From: Cristatella mucedo
Taxonomy: Eukaryota > Bryozoa > Phylactolaemata > Cristatellidae
NCBI GenBank assembly: GCA_009760855.2
Contig: WPIO01000016.1
Coordinates: 6,023,001 to 6,087,000 of the forward strand
Length of the DNA stretch: 64,000 bases
Direction: 5' to 3'
Made by a program: the position numbers and the translations under genes. The stretch's first letter is position 1; every line of letters starts with the position of its first letter. Below the pieces are notes generated by a model, which searched no databases, had not been told where the DNA came from, and saw only the letters and a program-made list of their open reading frames with translations. Shown here piece after piece: positions 41,620 to 52,639 of this stretch.

Positions 41620-42670
41620 GGGAATAGTTATGATAGATAGGCTTGAGCTAGGGTGACAGAACCTTGAAGTCGATGAGTTGCTTGACTGAGAGTCAGTGCA
41701 GGTTGGCGATAAGGGGCGTGGTAGTATGAAGTGGCAACTACGACGCTCACGACAGACCAGCCTAGCTGTAGAGTTTTGCACTAGCTGTAAGCACCCGATT
41801 GCACAGGCCGGTAGACTAGCAAACAGTGAGTTACAGAAGGTGAGACGGGATGTCACAAATGAATGGACTAGTTTAGATGTGGTATCACTTCTAAGAAAAC
41901 CCGAATTTAGCACAGTTATGTGCCTGAAAGTAGGCAGGCTTGACTGTGGAGCTGTTGTGGTCGTCTAATGAAAGGCCACTTTGAAACTTCGAAACAGGAC
42001 ACCTAGACTACGACAGATTCAACACGAGATATGCAGGCGGAGCCGATTTCAAGCGTTAGGTTTTTCAATTTCTGAATCACACTTGGTTTTCCCATAACTA
42101 GTACGTTAGTTGTGTTGTCAGTTCATTTAAGAAAGTTTTCTGCTGTTCATGTGCGCATGTCATTAATACATGTAGCAATGGTGTATAGCTAATTTGACTC
42201 GCTCGAAGGCTTGGTGGGATGAAAGCAAAGGTACAATTGAGTGTCATCTGCCTAGAACTAACAGTCAAGATTACTCTTGGCAATCCCATCGGCAAATGGA
42301 TAAACTGAAAAGAAGCGGACTGAACACAGAGCCCTGAAGTATCCCGTACTTAAGTGGTTCCTCAGATGATCTTCGTGCTTTCACACCAATACTCTAGAGC
42401 AGCGGTTCTTAACCTGTGGGTCGCAACCCCTTTGGGATTTGAACGACCCTTTTACAAGGGTCGGCTGAGACCATTGGAAAACATGCATTTCCACATTTTG
42501 CTTGCAATAATTTTATGGTTGTGGTCGCCGCAACATGAGGAACTGTATCAGAGGGTCACGGCATTAGGAATGTTGAGAACCACTGCTCCAGAGTCACCCA
42601 CTCGGATATTACCTGAACCATTGCATTGAAGTGCTAGTGATGCCCAGGTGAGATGTGAAACTCACTTAGT
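41620..42670 (-). mobile_element. LINE-A copy, RT palm to thumb, hosting a hAT MITE
   Basis: Minus strand, worn: the thumb (41640-41900), the connection with GLPSVIQK-like blocks (42060-42130), motif C region (42190-42250), motif B region (42320-42370) and motif A side (42600-42670). It is interrupted at 42392-42593 by the SPIN-like element and its target duplication. Confidence 0.8.
42400..42585. mobile_element. SPIN-like hAT MITE with 8-bp TSD
   Basis: A 186-bp element. Its ends are CAGCGGTTCTTAACCT and, inverted, CAGTGGTTCTCAACAT. The internal blocks GTGGGTCGCAACCCCTTTGG, AATTTTATGGTTGTGG and AACATGAGGAACTGTAT agree, from memory, with the SPIN/Charlie-type hAT consensus known from tetrapods and some invertebrates. 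The flanking 8-bp duplication is CTCTAGAG on the left and CTCCAGAG on the right (one mismatch), and this octamer occurs once in uninterrupted LINE-A copies (for example at 174-181). It has no coding capacity and needs a hAT transposase in trans. Confidence 0.9.
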
Positions 42671-42729
42671 AAATAATCCACAATCGTCAGAGTTTCCTGT
42701 ATTTAAAACAACACTTCTACTACTATATA

Positions 42730-42975
42730 ATGTCTTTTCTAACTTTAAAAGAGAAAAAAGGTAAGCGTGAGCAAGATTTCAATGTAAGACAAATTTTAAA
42801 GCGTAGACCCAAAGTAGGTCCTTGTAGTTTCTTTAATATAATAGTACCTAAGAAAAGCCCTCAGGCTGACGTACTATATATGGTAACTGCTAATAAATGC
42901 AAGCATAAATTAAATATTATTGATGTTACTAGTAAATATCAACACTCAAGGGCATTGAAAAGCAAATCATTGTGA
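42730..42975 (+). pseudogene. Retroviral-type integrase fragment
   Basis: 82 codons. PQADVLYMVTANKC holds the Asp expected in the first catalytic strand, followed by LNIIDVTSKYQHSRALKSK. This strand pattern (I-D-V-x-S-K-Y, then L-K-S/N-K) is typical of Polinton/Maverick and related rve integrases. The zinc-binding N-terminus and the later catalytic residues are not in this frame; the second part lies past the SINE-2 insertion. It is a fragment only. Confidence 0.65.
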
Positions 42976-43067
42976 GAAGTAGCGCGAGCCAGAATTATTA
43001 GTTAAATTAAAAGGTCCGTTAGAATGGTCAAATATATATAGTTTATTTATATATATAATTTATTTTT

Positions 43068-43198
43068 ATAGCGCTCCAAGAGAACTTAATCTCTATTCAG
43101 GCGCTTAAGATATGCCTTACGGCTCAAGCCCACGACCTCAGCCAGACCTTGGTCGGGGCGAGCACCTTAATCACTGTACCAAACCAGCTCGGCGAATA
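43068..43198 (-). mobile_element. SINE-2 copy inside Polinton-like remnant
   Basis: Minus strand: the tail TATAGCGCTCCAAGAGAACT, the GCTCAAGCCCACGACC box B and the head GTACCAAACCAGCTC. Copies 1 and 3 of the host repeat lack it here. Confidence 0.8.
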
Positions 43199-43527
43199 GG
43201 ATCACTGTGGTCCCTGGATTGAATTTCAAATATGAATTCAAGAAAGAAATGAAAATACATAGAACGTGGATGATAAAGTGACTGGCAAAAAAAGTGGCAC
43301 TAGTCAACTAAGAGAATGAATCAAACTATAGCAGAAAGAGCATTTATGGCTCAATATGAAAAAGATTTATTCAGTGTGAATAAAGAAGATCATAGTAGAA
43401 ACAGATAATAGATGCAAAACTTACCAACAATACTAGATTAATTGAATTATAACAGTACTAGAGCAATAAAAGAAGAGCCATATAAGACAATAAAAAAAAT
43501 AAGAAACCAAAGTACCATAGAAAGGGA

Positions 43528-43835
43528 ATGGTATTTTGTGTATCTCCGTCAGTAACTCCCCAAAGCCATAAATACTACTTAGGTGTTACACAGTAAAGTT
43601 TTTTTTAGCGAACTTACAGCCAAAGTAGCTTTCGGTACGCATTCGTTAGCCAACAGATTTCATCTCACGCAACAAGGAGAAAGTGGGAAGCACAGCAGTG
43701 TCAGGAGAGCAGTTGAAGTAGCGCGTAGCATGAAAGTAGCAGCCCAGGACCGCTGACACGGATGAGCCATTGTCGGCATCAAGCAGGAGAGTAGCTGACG
43801 TTGCATAAGAACTGTGGAAGCGAGGTGGAAAAATA
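43528..43835 (-). mobile_element. LINE-B 3' end inside Polinton-like remnant
   Basis: Minus strand, from the 3' end GTATCTCCGTCAGTAACTCC through GTACGCATTCGTTAGCCAAC to GCATAAGAACTGTGGAAGCG. The flanking sequence is native in the copies at 27.2 and 50.4 kb. Confidence 0.82.
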
Positions 43836-44203
43836 CGAGAAGCAATTAGAGCAGCTTGGAACAACTGTTGGATACTTACTAGAAGCTGGTGAAGGAGAAG
43901 ATGAGAAAGAATCGCTACAAATCCAATGCGGAGTTTGACTAAGCATAGAATACTTAAAACAATCATGTCGAAAGATCAGCCTATTGAATATTTTAGTGAT
44001 GATTTAGAAAGTAGCTTTTTCAAGGAGAAATTACACACCATAAAGCTGGAGTAGCTGCATTTGGAGAATTACCAGTTTTGTAGCCATATTTCATTAGATC
44101 ATTAAAGTACATCCTTTATAATAAATTTATCTTAAAGAGCGTCTAGTGTATTATAGAAATTAACCTAGAATTTTAGCGTAAGATATATCCTTTTTTTTGT
44201 TAT

Positions 44204-44482
44204 TTAAGATATCACATCTTCAATGGACAACAGCATAGTTGATGCACCTCCAAATACAGTGACAACAGGTACTAGGTTATGATAGATACCAACGTAGGTG
44301 GTGACTAAAAAAAGATGTGATCCGTATGGAGGTACTTGATGTGACATGTATTCGTAGTATAGATATTTTGGGGTATTGTAGACCTTATACTCCGGACGAG
44401 AAAGAAGACCGACCTTTACTGTAAGGTTTACTAACGATGTTCGGAGGGCGGAGGTCTTCAATAACCCAAATATAAGTACCAA
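44204..44482 (-). pseudogene. Polinton-associated gene, copy 2
   Basis: A minus frame with NLVPVVTVFGGASTMLLSIE, matching the copy 1 segment LVPIFTALGGVSTMLL. The N part differs after a rearrangement. The function is unknown. Confidence 0.45.
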
Positions 44483-44589
44483 AATCCGTTTGCCTAGAAC
44501 AGTGCCTGCTGCGTCTCTTTCCGCAAAGTGCTGTCGGATCAGCGAACTTCCTTCATCTGCACCAGCTCCGAGCGTCTATCCGGGAGTTT

Positions 44590-45080
44590 ATTCGGAGGTT
44601 ATCCGGCAAGAGGATGAATTCAAACCATGAAAAGAACAGGACCAAGTACGGAGCGATGAGGTACCCCATATTTCATTGGTTCCTCGGATGATATATGTCC
44701 ATTAAAATCAACATTCTTGAGTCTCCCACTGGGATAGGACCTGAACCATTACACACCAGTGCCAGTAATGCCCAGGCGAGATTAAAAACACTCAAGAAGG
44801 AGTTAGTGATCGATAGTATCAAAAGTTGCCAAAGATCGAGCGAAACAAGCACAGATACTCTACCTATGGCTGCATTCCTAAGTAGGTCACTGTACACCCG
44901 AAACAGTGCTGACTCCGTGGAGAGACTAGCTCTAAGACCAGAGTTGAACTTATTAGCAAGGTTTGGAAGTTTCAATGTATGAGTTCAACTGGTCTGCCTT
45001 GACTCGTTCCAGTGTCTTTCATAGGAGCGGAAAAAGGAAGACTAGGCGGAAGTTGCTCAAGTTCTCGTGGTCTACAGTCA
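44590..45080 (-). mobile_element. LINE-A RT palm fragment
   Basis: Minus strand: FNSGLRASLSTESALFRVYS, then LVSLDLWQLLILSI in shifted frames (motif A Asp lost by frameshift), and the motif B region near 44660. It begins in a diverged L-S-N-Y-R block. Confidence 0.8.
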
Positions 45081-45515
45081 GTTTCATCCCAAAGTATTTT
45101 ATAAAAAATGTGGCGTCTTGGACCAGCGAACAGACTGAATACATAACAGAACATCTTGGACAAATCAACGTAAGTATATGTGCAAACTAGGTATACTATG
45201 AGTCTCACTTTGCTGCGATGATGTATTTAAGGACGAGTGTAGAAAGTGCGTGTAGGCATTTGATACAGTTGGCGCAGTTCTCCGTTTGGGAAGTTTTCAA
45301 TTGATTAGACTTTCTCATCCAGTAGAGTCCGATTCGGCTTAGCAAGCGAAGGATGAGTATTGCATAAATCTAGCTATTGCCGGAATCTGCTATCGGTCGT
45401 AAATGGCGTGTGCAGTGCTTCCTAGGCCTCTTGCTGATCACGAGTCGGTACGAGATTGCTTAAATTTACTTTCTTTATCAGTTATTTACTTGAAGTATCC
45501 CATCACTGCTTCATG

Positions 45516-45950
45516 CCTTGCACCCACTGACTCCACGTGCCTCATTGGCTATGGTAGCGCTACGAACATTCCAAATTATCGCATCAAACGAAGGAGAATA
45601 CCTTGCACCCACTGACTCCACGTGCCTCATTGGCTATGGTAGCGCTACGAACATTCCAAATTATCGCATCAAACGAAGGAGAATTCAATCTTAATCGCAG
45701 CGCCATCCCGTCGTCCGAAATTACTACTGCCCTAAAACGTGCAGCCACATACGCTGCATAAAAATATGCATTTAATTCCAATAACTCATACTCGTGGATT
45801 CCACTGGGTGTATCACAATACAGATATTGTAATTCATTACAAACCTGCAGCAAAAAACCTTGCAAAGTGTGCCCCACAAGGCACCACTGCCTCTTGTAAA
45901 ATGCGAAGCAACTTCAGACCACGTGTTAAAGGCATTATAGTTCACCTACT
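45516..45950 (+). repeat. Dispersed repeat E, copy 2, with 85-bp tandem duplication
   Basis: It matches the reverse complement of 22.54-22.87 kb. Its first 85 bp (45516-45600) are repeated almost exactly at 45601-45685. Copy 1 shows a single unit. Confidence 0.82.
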
Positions 45951-46361
45951 CATCGGCTAAAATGGTAAGGCTGCCACTATTTCTACATGATATAGGCGTC
46001 TACCCAACATGCATCCGTAAGACCCCATGCTGCCTGAACTTACTATCTCCACAAACTCTTTCTTAGGCTAAAGAAGTCACCAGAAAAATAAACATTCACA
46101 CTGTCATGATTAGGTAATGTATTGCATGGTCACAGCAAGATTAATTAGAACCGACTATGCAAATTCGTTCGTTCCCTGAGCACCTGCGTATGCCACTATA
46201 CGCGTTTGTTGATTCTCTTGCAGTGAGTTGCAAAGTATCTCGTTGAGGTCCCATTGGCTTAGGAGGATATACTGACAATCTATCGTTATTAATCTGCCTA
46301 TGACCTAAGTTGCCTAGTAGCCTATGACCCTGTAACCTCTGATTGTAAACCCAACTTCTAT
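45951..46361. other. No feature recognised
   Basis: No supported gene. Confidence 0.4.
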
Positions 46362-46835
46362 ATGTATGCCACGAAGAAGCCAGTGGTACTTCGAGGCCGA
46401 CACAGTGTTACGGCCTCAAGTGGAGAGTTTATGACTGAGGACTGGCAAAAAGTGAATACCAGCGAAAGTCGTCGATTACTAGATACCTTGCCCGTGCATG
46501 CTATCTCTTCGCTATTAACCGGTCGCACGACAAAAGCATCATTCGATTGCTCAGACTGTGCAAGTCGTGGCCCAATCGCCGGCAGGCAGGCTATCTCCAG
46601 CCTTAGTGCCGCTACAGCTACTTCCCAGCTGCATCTGCTAAACTATGCAGCCATGTCTGCTGCTGCTGCTATTGCTGCTGCCACCTCAGCCAGCCATCGA
46701 CCAGGCTTGCAACCAGCCTCAGCCACTACGTTTCTGAAATCTACCTTGGCCGGCGACAACATACAAGGAACGCCGGGTTTAATGGTTGAGCAGGGGATAT
46801 ACAATCGTGCAGCGGCTGAGCGATCTAGAAGCTGA
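46362..46835 (+). CDS. Hypothetical Ala/Ser/Thr-rich frame, doubtful
   Basis: A 157-codon ATG-started frame. Its later half is low complexity (LSAATATSQLHLLNYAA, SAAAAIAAATSASH). CGCCGGCAG before GCAGGC at about 46587 could be an acceptor for an exon coding that half. No domain is recognised. It could belong with the Gln-rich segment at 41.2 kb, but nothing proves it. Confidence 0.22.
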   Translation: MYATKKPVVLRGRHSVTASSGEFMTEDWQKVNTSESRRLLDTLPVHAISSLLTGRTTKASFDCSDCASRGPIAGRQAISSLSAATATSQLHLLNYAAMSAAAAIAAATSASHRPGLQPASATTFLKSTLAGDNIQGTPGLMVEQGIYNRAAAERSRS

Positions 46836-46929
46836 GCCGGCCATAGCCCAAAATTCCCACTCTATGTGAATAGTCGAACAAATAAAAATGAACAAAAGTG
46901 TTCGAACAGTGAACACGTAATCGGCAGCT

Positions 46930-47555
46930 AGACTTTTCTGCCGTGAGCGTCGCAGTTGCCACATTACTCCACTTCTCGCCGACCTGCACTGCTACCAGAC
47001 AAGCAACGTATTGACTTCAAGGTTTTGTCACTCACTTTTAGGTCCCTTCATTCTATAGCTCCAGCCTATCTCTCAGATATACTACCCCATCAGGCCAAGC
47101 ATCGTACCACCCGCTTTTCGGAATCCAACAGTCTGGAAATACCTCATACAAACCTTAAATCCTTTGGAGACCGTGCATTTAGTTCATATGCTCCCAAAGC
47201 GTGGAACTCACTCCCGACTTTCGTCAGAACATCCCCTGACCGGACCACATTTAAAAGGAACTTAAAAACACACCTATTTAGGACAGCATTTAGTGGGTCC
47301 CTGTGATTCGTATTTGATGTGCCTATGCGTGCTGACACTGTGCTGGTGACCACAACCCACATTTGCATGCTGACCCTGTGCATGTCACCCCTAACCATAT
47401 TATTCATTTTGTTTGTTTCTCAAGCATGATTTTACTTACCTTTCATTTGAATTTAACTTTGCAGCAAATGTAAAGCACCTAGCAAGAGATTAATTAGTTC
47501 TATGAGGGCGCTTTATCAAGTTCATTGTTATTATTATTATTATTATTATTATAGC
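46930..47555 (+). mobile_element. LINE-A 3' end with (ATT)n tail
   Basis: A continuous frame of about 116 codons (RIDFKVLSLTFRSLHSIAPAY, FSESNSLEIPHTNLKSFGD, KAWNSLPTFV, LKTHLFRTAFSGSL), then the 3' UTR, GCGCTTTATCAAG and (ATT)n at 47529-47553. A well-preserved, recent copy. Confidence 0.92.
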
Positions 47556-48659
47556 CCACCAGGGGTTGCAGAGACCATTGAGAACCTGAGCAGGCGCTGC
47601 TAGTTGTGGTTCTTGAAGCAATAAAAATACCCATATCTGAATCGCTGAGCAAAAAGCTATTGTTTGAACAGCACTCAGCGAAAGTAATCTCTAAGGAAGC
47701 CACAGCTTGTACCAGGGACTCTGGTGCAAGCACGGCAGCTCAGCCGGTGATTCTTGGGCCCTGTAAACCGTTTGGAAGTCCTGCAGGCATCTGGGCAGCA
47801 GAGGCGTAGTGAGTGGGTGTGCAAGGGAACTGATGTCCCCGGGTGTCAAGGACAAGAGGCCCCAAAAGGAAAATGGATTGTACATATATTTTTTGATAAC
47901 AATTTTAATTTGCGAACACCAATCTGGATTTCAAGCAGATCCTCGATTCAATAAACTTGCCTATTGTTAGCTGAGCCCGTTGATATGCATGTTTACAGAC
48001 TTGGACCAAGCTGTAGCTTACACCCCTGGCGGCATACACGCGACAACGAGGAAAAAACGAGGGGGCTCCAACTAACGTGTATTGGGCTTGCAGCGAAACA
48101 AACACACGGTGTTAACCCCTTCCGTCCGTCTTCCAACTGCCCATCACGTCTGCTCGCCCTATTCGTCTAGCTACAGGCGGGCTGCGTCGCGTGAATGGCA
48201 AGCCCCGACTGCTTTACTGCATGAAGGGTGAGCCAGAGTGCCGTGGCTGAGCACCGACACACTGTCACACCGACACACATAAAAACACACAAGCTAGGCT
48301 TCAACTGGCTGTGCTACGACAACGCTTCAGCCATGTCTTGTCAGGTGTCAAAAAGAGAATAATATTCAGGTATGAGAAATCAATTTTTATAAACTGCAAT
48401 AACCACAGCGTGAACATAAGAGGGGTTCATGCTGCAAATCAAGATTCCGCTGTGATTGCCTGGTTTGAAACAATAGAAAGCACGCACTTATGCATTTCAA
48501 GATCAATGCTGAGGTGCAGAGAACTGAATACAGTCTTAGCCTTCATTGTTTAACGTGACTCTGCAACATGTTGGAGGGCAAGAGCTAAGCCTGTAAAAGC
48601 TATCAAAGATGGACTGAATAGCATTGTAGGTCTTTTACAGCAACTGTCTGAGGTCACAA
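47556..48659. other. No feature recognised
   Basis: No supported gene or named repeat. Confidence 0.4.
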
Positions 48660-49345
48660 AAGCGGATCACTTAAGCAAGAATTTAACTTGCTCCTTAGTA
48701 GTGTCTCGGCTGGATAATCGTAATTCCCTTATCGCTGGGCAACCTTAAAAAGCCACAAGGCCACTGCAGGTGGCGATGAATATGGCCTCAAGGCTAGTTT
48801 GCAAATCTCAGTTTGACGGCGTCTCCTTTGCTAAACGAGCTAGGATGGCTGCTGGTTGATCAATAGATTCAGAGAGAAGTTCTTACGCTGTACCAAGGGC
48901 CTGCCATGGATGGGCGCATAAATACCTAGCTAAACTACCGTACCAGTTTCAGCCTCCTCGTGCTCTCAGGTCATGTATGGACAAAAAATAACTGTTCCAT
49001 TCCTCCGTTTAAAGACTGTTGGCACCAGACGCTTTTGCTCTGCAGGTCATGCCTGGACTGCGGATTTCACATCCACGATCAATCTCCTGCTGCCGACTAT
49101 GGTACATCCTTTCCAGCCGCCCTGAACTGCTGCTTTCCAAGTTACTCACTACCTCAACCGCTCCCCTGACTCTGCTCAGGTTCCCAAGTTCTGTTTTTTG
49201 CGTGAGATAAAGTCTGTTGGCTGCCGAATGCGTATCGAAAGCCGCATAGGCTGTAAGTGGGCTATACAAAACTTATATGTGTATCATCCACCTTTCTGAC
49301 TTCATGGAATTATAGACGGAGATACATAGCATAACATGTCATCAG
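48660..49345 (+). mobile_element. LINE-B 3' part, degraded
   Basis: Blocks AACTTGCTCCTTAGTAGTGT, GATGAATATGGCCTCAAGGC, GAGCTAGGATGGCTGCTGGT and GTACCAGTTTCAGCCTCC, then GTGGGCTATACAAAACTT and TTATAGACGGAGATACAT. Frames are broken. Confidence 0.82.
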
Positions 49346-49589
49346 TGAAGTTTGCAGTAACCTATATTGCAGTTTGAACTGTTGGCTCTGTTGCCATTTT
49401 GTTACAGCCTCTCAAGGAAGATTGACCTAGAGGTTAAGAAAGACTGCGGAATACAAAGAGGTACTTCAAAGACGCATATTTTAATCTCCGCTCTATTCAG
49501 AATGAGTTGTCAAGAATTCAAGAAGACCAGTGCCAAGAATCTCTACTAAATGCCGAAAGAAGATATACATTGTGTGGAGTTGCTGTTGA

Positions 49590-50075
49590 ACGAAGAAGTC
49601 TTTGGCTCCAGGCTACCTATCAGATCTACTATCCACCAGGCTAAGCATCATACCACCCGCTTTTTGGAACCTAATTGTGTTTTTTCTATACATCCTCTCA
49701 GATCCTTTGGAGAACGTACCTTGAGCATTTCGTATGCTCCCAAAGCCAGGATCTCACTCCCGACTTGCGTCACGACATCACCTGACTTGACCACATTTAC
49801 AAAGAAACTAAATCGCATCTATTGACTACAGCGTTTAGTGGGTCCCTGTGATTCGACATTGATGTGCTTAAGCATGCTGATACTGTGCATGCTGCCACTG
49901 ACCATACTTGCATGTTGACCCTGTGCATGTTCACCCCGAAAGCATGTTACTGTTGTTGTTTATTGAGCATGCCACAGCGAACCCTTCGATCCTGCTTTCT
50001 TTGCAGCAAATGTACTGGGCCTAAAAAAATTGAGTTATCTGAACGCACTGTATCAATTGTATTTTTATTATTATA
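49590..50075 (+). mobile_element. LINE-A 3' end
   Basis: GGCTCCAGGCTACCTATCAG through CTGACTTGACCACATTTAC, the 3' UTR and (TTATTA) at 50066-50074. The worn hairpin is CTAAAAAAATTGAGTTATCTGA. Confidence 0.82.
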
Positions 50076-51060
50076 TTTCAAGAATAAAAAATGGAAATAC
50101 ATAAAACGTGGACGATAAAGCGACTAGCAAAAATACGCTGCAATGATTAATTAACAAAATGAATCGAACTATCGCAGAAAGAGCATTTGTGGCTCAACAT
50201 GAAAAAGTATTCAAAACTCTGGGTAAACTAGATCAAAGTGGAAACAGATAATAGATTTAAAACCCACCAAAATAATAAATTACTTGAATAATAATAATAC
50301 TAGAGCAATAGGAGAAGAGCCAGCTGAGACAATAAAAGAAACAAAAAATTTAGTAACCAAAATACCATGCAAAATTAGGAAAACTAGATAAGCAGCTAGA
50401 ACTTCTAGCAACTGTTAGTTACTTGCTAGAAGTTAGCAGAGGAGATAAAAAAGGAAGCGCTGCAGATCCAATGAGGAGTTTGACTTAAACTTCTGCTAAT
50501 TAGGACAATCTTGATGAAAGATCAGCGTTTTGAATATTGTATTGATCATTTTGAAAGGAGCTTTGTCAAAGTGGAATTACAAACTGTAAAACTGGAGTAG
50601 TTGCATTTGTAGAATTACCAGTTTCGTAACCTTCTTTTACTAAATTGTCAAATTCATCGATTGTAATTACTTTGTCAGAAAGAGCGTCGAATATTTTAGA
50701 AATAAATTTAGAATTATTTAAGCTCAAGATATATCTTTTTTGCTTTTGGCAATTTGAGATAGCATACCTTTAGTGGATAACAACATAGTTAATACATCTT
50801 TAAACAGTGACAACAGGCACTAGGTAATAATAAATGATAAAATAGGTTCTGACTCTTGTAACTTCTAAAGTTAAATTAATATTGATAAATTATAAAGATT
50901 ACCTAAATTAAGCAAATTAGTTAGACTTGCTCTTATTTTACCATTATCCGAGACTACACCTTAATTAGTATATCGTATTCTTTGATTTCACATCCTTAAT
51001 ATAACGTTGAAAATAAGGTTATTAACTTTTAGAAAACTAATATTTTCCATCCAATACAAA
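50076..51060 (+). mobile_element. Polinton-like remnant, copy 3
   Basis: It begins within the integrase C-terminal part (MNRTIAERAFVAQHEKVF near 50158-50215, with an in-frame stop upstream). It then matches copies 1 and 2, including the convergent gene (GTAGAATTACCAGTTTCGTA), up to 51060. It directly follows a LINE-A tail. It is heavily frameshifted. Confidence 0.65.
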
Positions 51061-51684
51061 TTACTCCTGACAAAAAGATGTGACCCATTTAGAGGTGCTT
51101 GGCGTGATTTGTTCCAGTACTACGGGCTTTTGGAGTAGTGTGGACTTAACACTTGTCGACAAAGGAGACCTAGCTTTGCGGGTCCACTGGCGATGTTCGG
51201 AGGGCGGAGGCAACAACAGTGAAACAACATGTACCGAAATTCGTTCACCTAGAGCAGCTCGTGCTGCGCCCCTGTCTCCCCTCCTAAATGCGGCCGCAGG
51301 ACGTGCTGTCAGGTCAGCGAACTTCCGTCATCTGCACCAGCTCCGAGCGATTCCTGCAAAACCGGATTGAAAAGCTGCCGCATTCTTAGAGCAATTGCTA
51401 CTGCAAGCAGACATTGAGAGCTGGCAAAGCCCGCTCTGCTTGACACTACGGTGCATTGCGACAGAGGGGCTGCAGCACTTCTAAGAGCCAGCAAAGGTCA
51501 AAGCTCGCAGAACAAGAAATTCTTAGGCGCACCTGTAAGAACAGCTGAATTAGATATCCTGAGCTCCGGTTTCCACTAAGCAAAGACCTGCCTGCCAGAC
51601 GCGGTGCAATGGACGTGCTTGCCCGGCAAGCTTTCACCGACAGCTGGCGAGAGACTTCCCCCGACCTCTGCTAAAAGTCGGGCT
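51061..51684 (+). repeat. Polinton 3' flank plus dispersed repeat F, copy 2
   Basis: 51065-51345 matches 44.31-44.58 kb. 51330-51650 matches the reverse complement of 28.55-28.88 kb. The join at TCATCTGCACCAGCTCC is common to all three loci. An extra about 90 bp near 51385-51470 is absent at 28.8 kb. Confidence 0.7.
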
Positions 51685-51945
51685 TGTTTAGATGAAGATA
51701 CTACGTCTAAGTTGGTCCATGCATTTGTGACATCCCGTCTTGACTTCTGTAACTCACTGCTTGCTGGCCTTTCGGCATGTGCAATCAGGAGATTGCAACT
51801 GGTGCAAAGCTCCGCGGTTAGGCTTGTCTGTCGTGAGCGTCGCACTTGCCACATCACACCACGTCTCGTCGACCTGCACTGGCTCCCAGTCAAGCAACGG
51901 ATTGACTTCAAGGTTCTGTCGCTCACTTTTAGGTCCCTTCAGAGT
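51685..51945 (+). mobile_element. LINE-A thumb fragment
   Basis: An open frame: TTSKLVHAFVTSRLDFCNSL, then CAIRRLQLVQSSAVRLVCRE and VDLHWLPVKQRIDFKVLSL. It stops abruptly at AGGTCCCTTCAG, where a second, inverted fragment begins. Confidence 0.88.
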
Positions 51946-52300
51946 ATAAGCCGTGAAAAGCACCGGACCTAGCACGGAGCGCTGAGGTACCTCATATTTC
52001 AGAGGTACCTCGGATGATCTTTATCCATTCACGTCAATACTCTGGAGTCTCCCACTGAGATAGGACCTTAACAATTGCAGTGCAGTGCCAGTGATGCCCA
52101 GGTGAGATGAGAGGCGTTTAAGAAGGACTTGGTGATCGGTAGTATGAAAGGGTGCCGAAGCATCCGGCAAAACAAGCAGAGAGACTCTACTCAAGTCTTC
52201 ATTCCTAAGTATGCCGTTATATCCCCGAAGCAATGCTGACTCTGTGGAGTGATTAGCTCTAAAACCAGACTGGAACATATTTTGCAAGATTTGAAGATTG
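51946..52300 (-). mobile_element. LINE-A palm fragment, inverted neighbour
   Basis: Minus strand: FQSGFRANHSTESALLRGYN and LSSHLGITGTALQLLRSYLS, then the motif B region. Motif A reads LVLPDASAPFHTTDH, so the first catalytic Asp position is altered. Confidence 0.85.
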
Positions 52301-52639
52301 CATGTACCAGGGCCTCGCATATGCATGTGCATGCTGGCATGTGCGGCAGCTCAGCTGGCAGATGCTGGGTCACGTAAACAGTTCGAAGTAAACAGTTCAG
52401 AGGTCCGGGGAGGTTCTAACGTAAGCAATCTGTCAGGAAATCATATCCAAAGCCATACCTACTCTCACGTGTGCGGGCAGAACAACGTCCTGTGGTAACT
52501 GAATCTGGTCCAGCCTTTATCGTGCGGGAAGCCGGCCTTTGCTCCTCGAACCTCGGCTTTCGGTAGCAGCAACGAGAGGTGACTCGCTGCGTTCGCTCAA
52601 GGAGGCCAGATAACCGTATCTATGCTGCGAGCTTGTTGC
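52301..52639. other. No feature recognised
   Basis: No supported gene. Confidence 0.4.

Larger units (their letters stand above)
42690..44585 (+). mobile_element. Polinton-like remnant, copy 2 (longest)
   Basis: The plus strand has an 82-codon integrase piece at 42730-42975, then DDE-side remnants (43200-43380, including NQTIAERAFMAQYEKD). The minus-strand gene lies at 44204-44482. Two later insertions split it: SINE-2 at 43068-43198 and LINE-B at 43528-43835. Downstream, 44310-44585 matches 51.07-51.35 kb beside copy 3, including CGATGTTCGGAGGGCGGAGG. It is too decayed to be active. Confidence 0.68.

Noticed and set aside
45516-45685. CRISPR-like or satellite array
   Set aside because: Only two head-to-tail units without spacers; the host is clearly a eukaryote.
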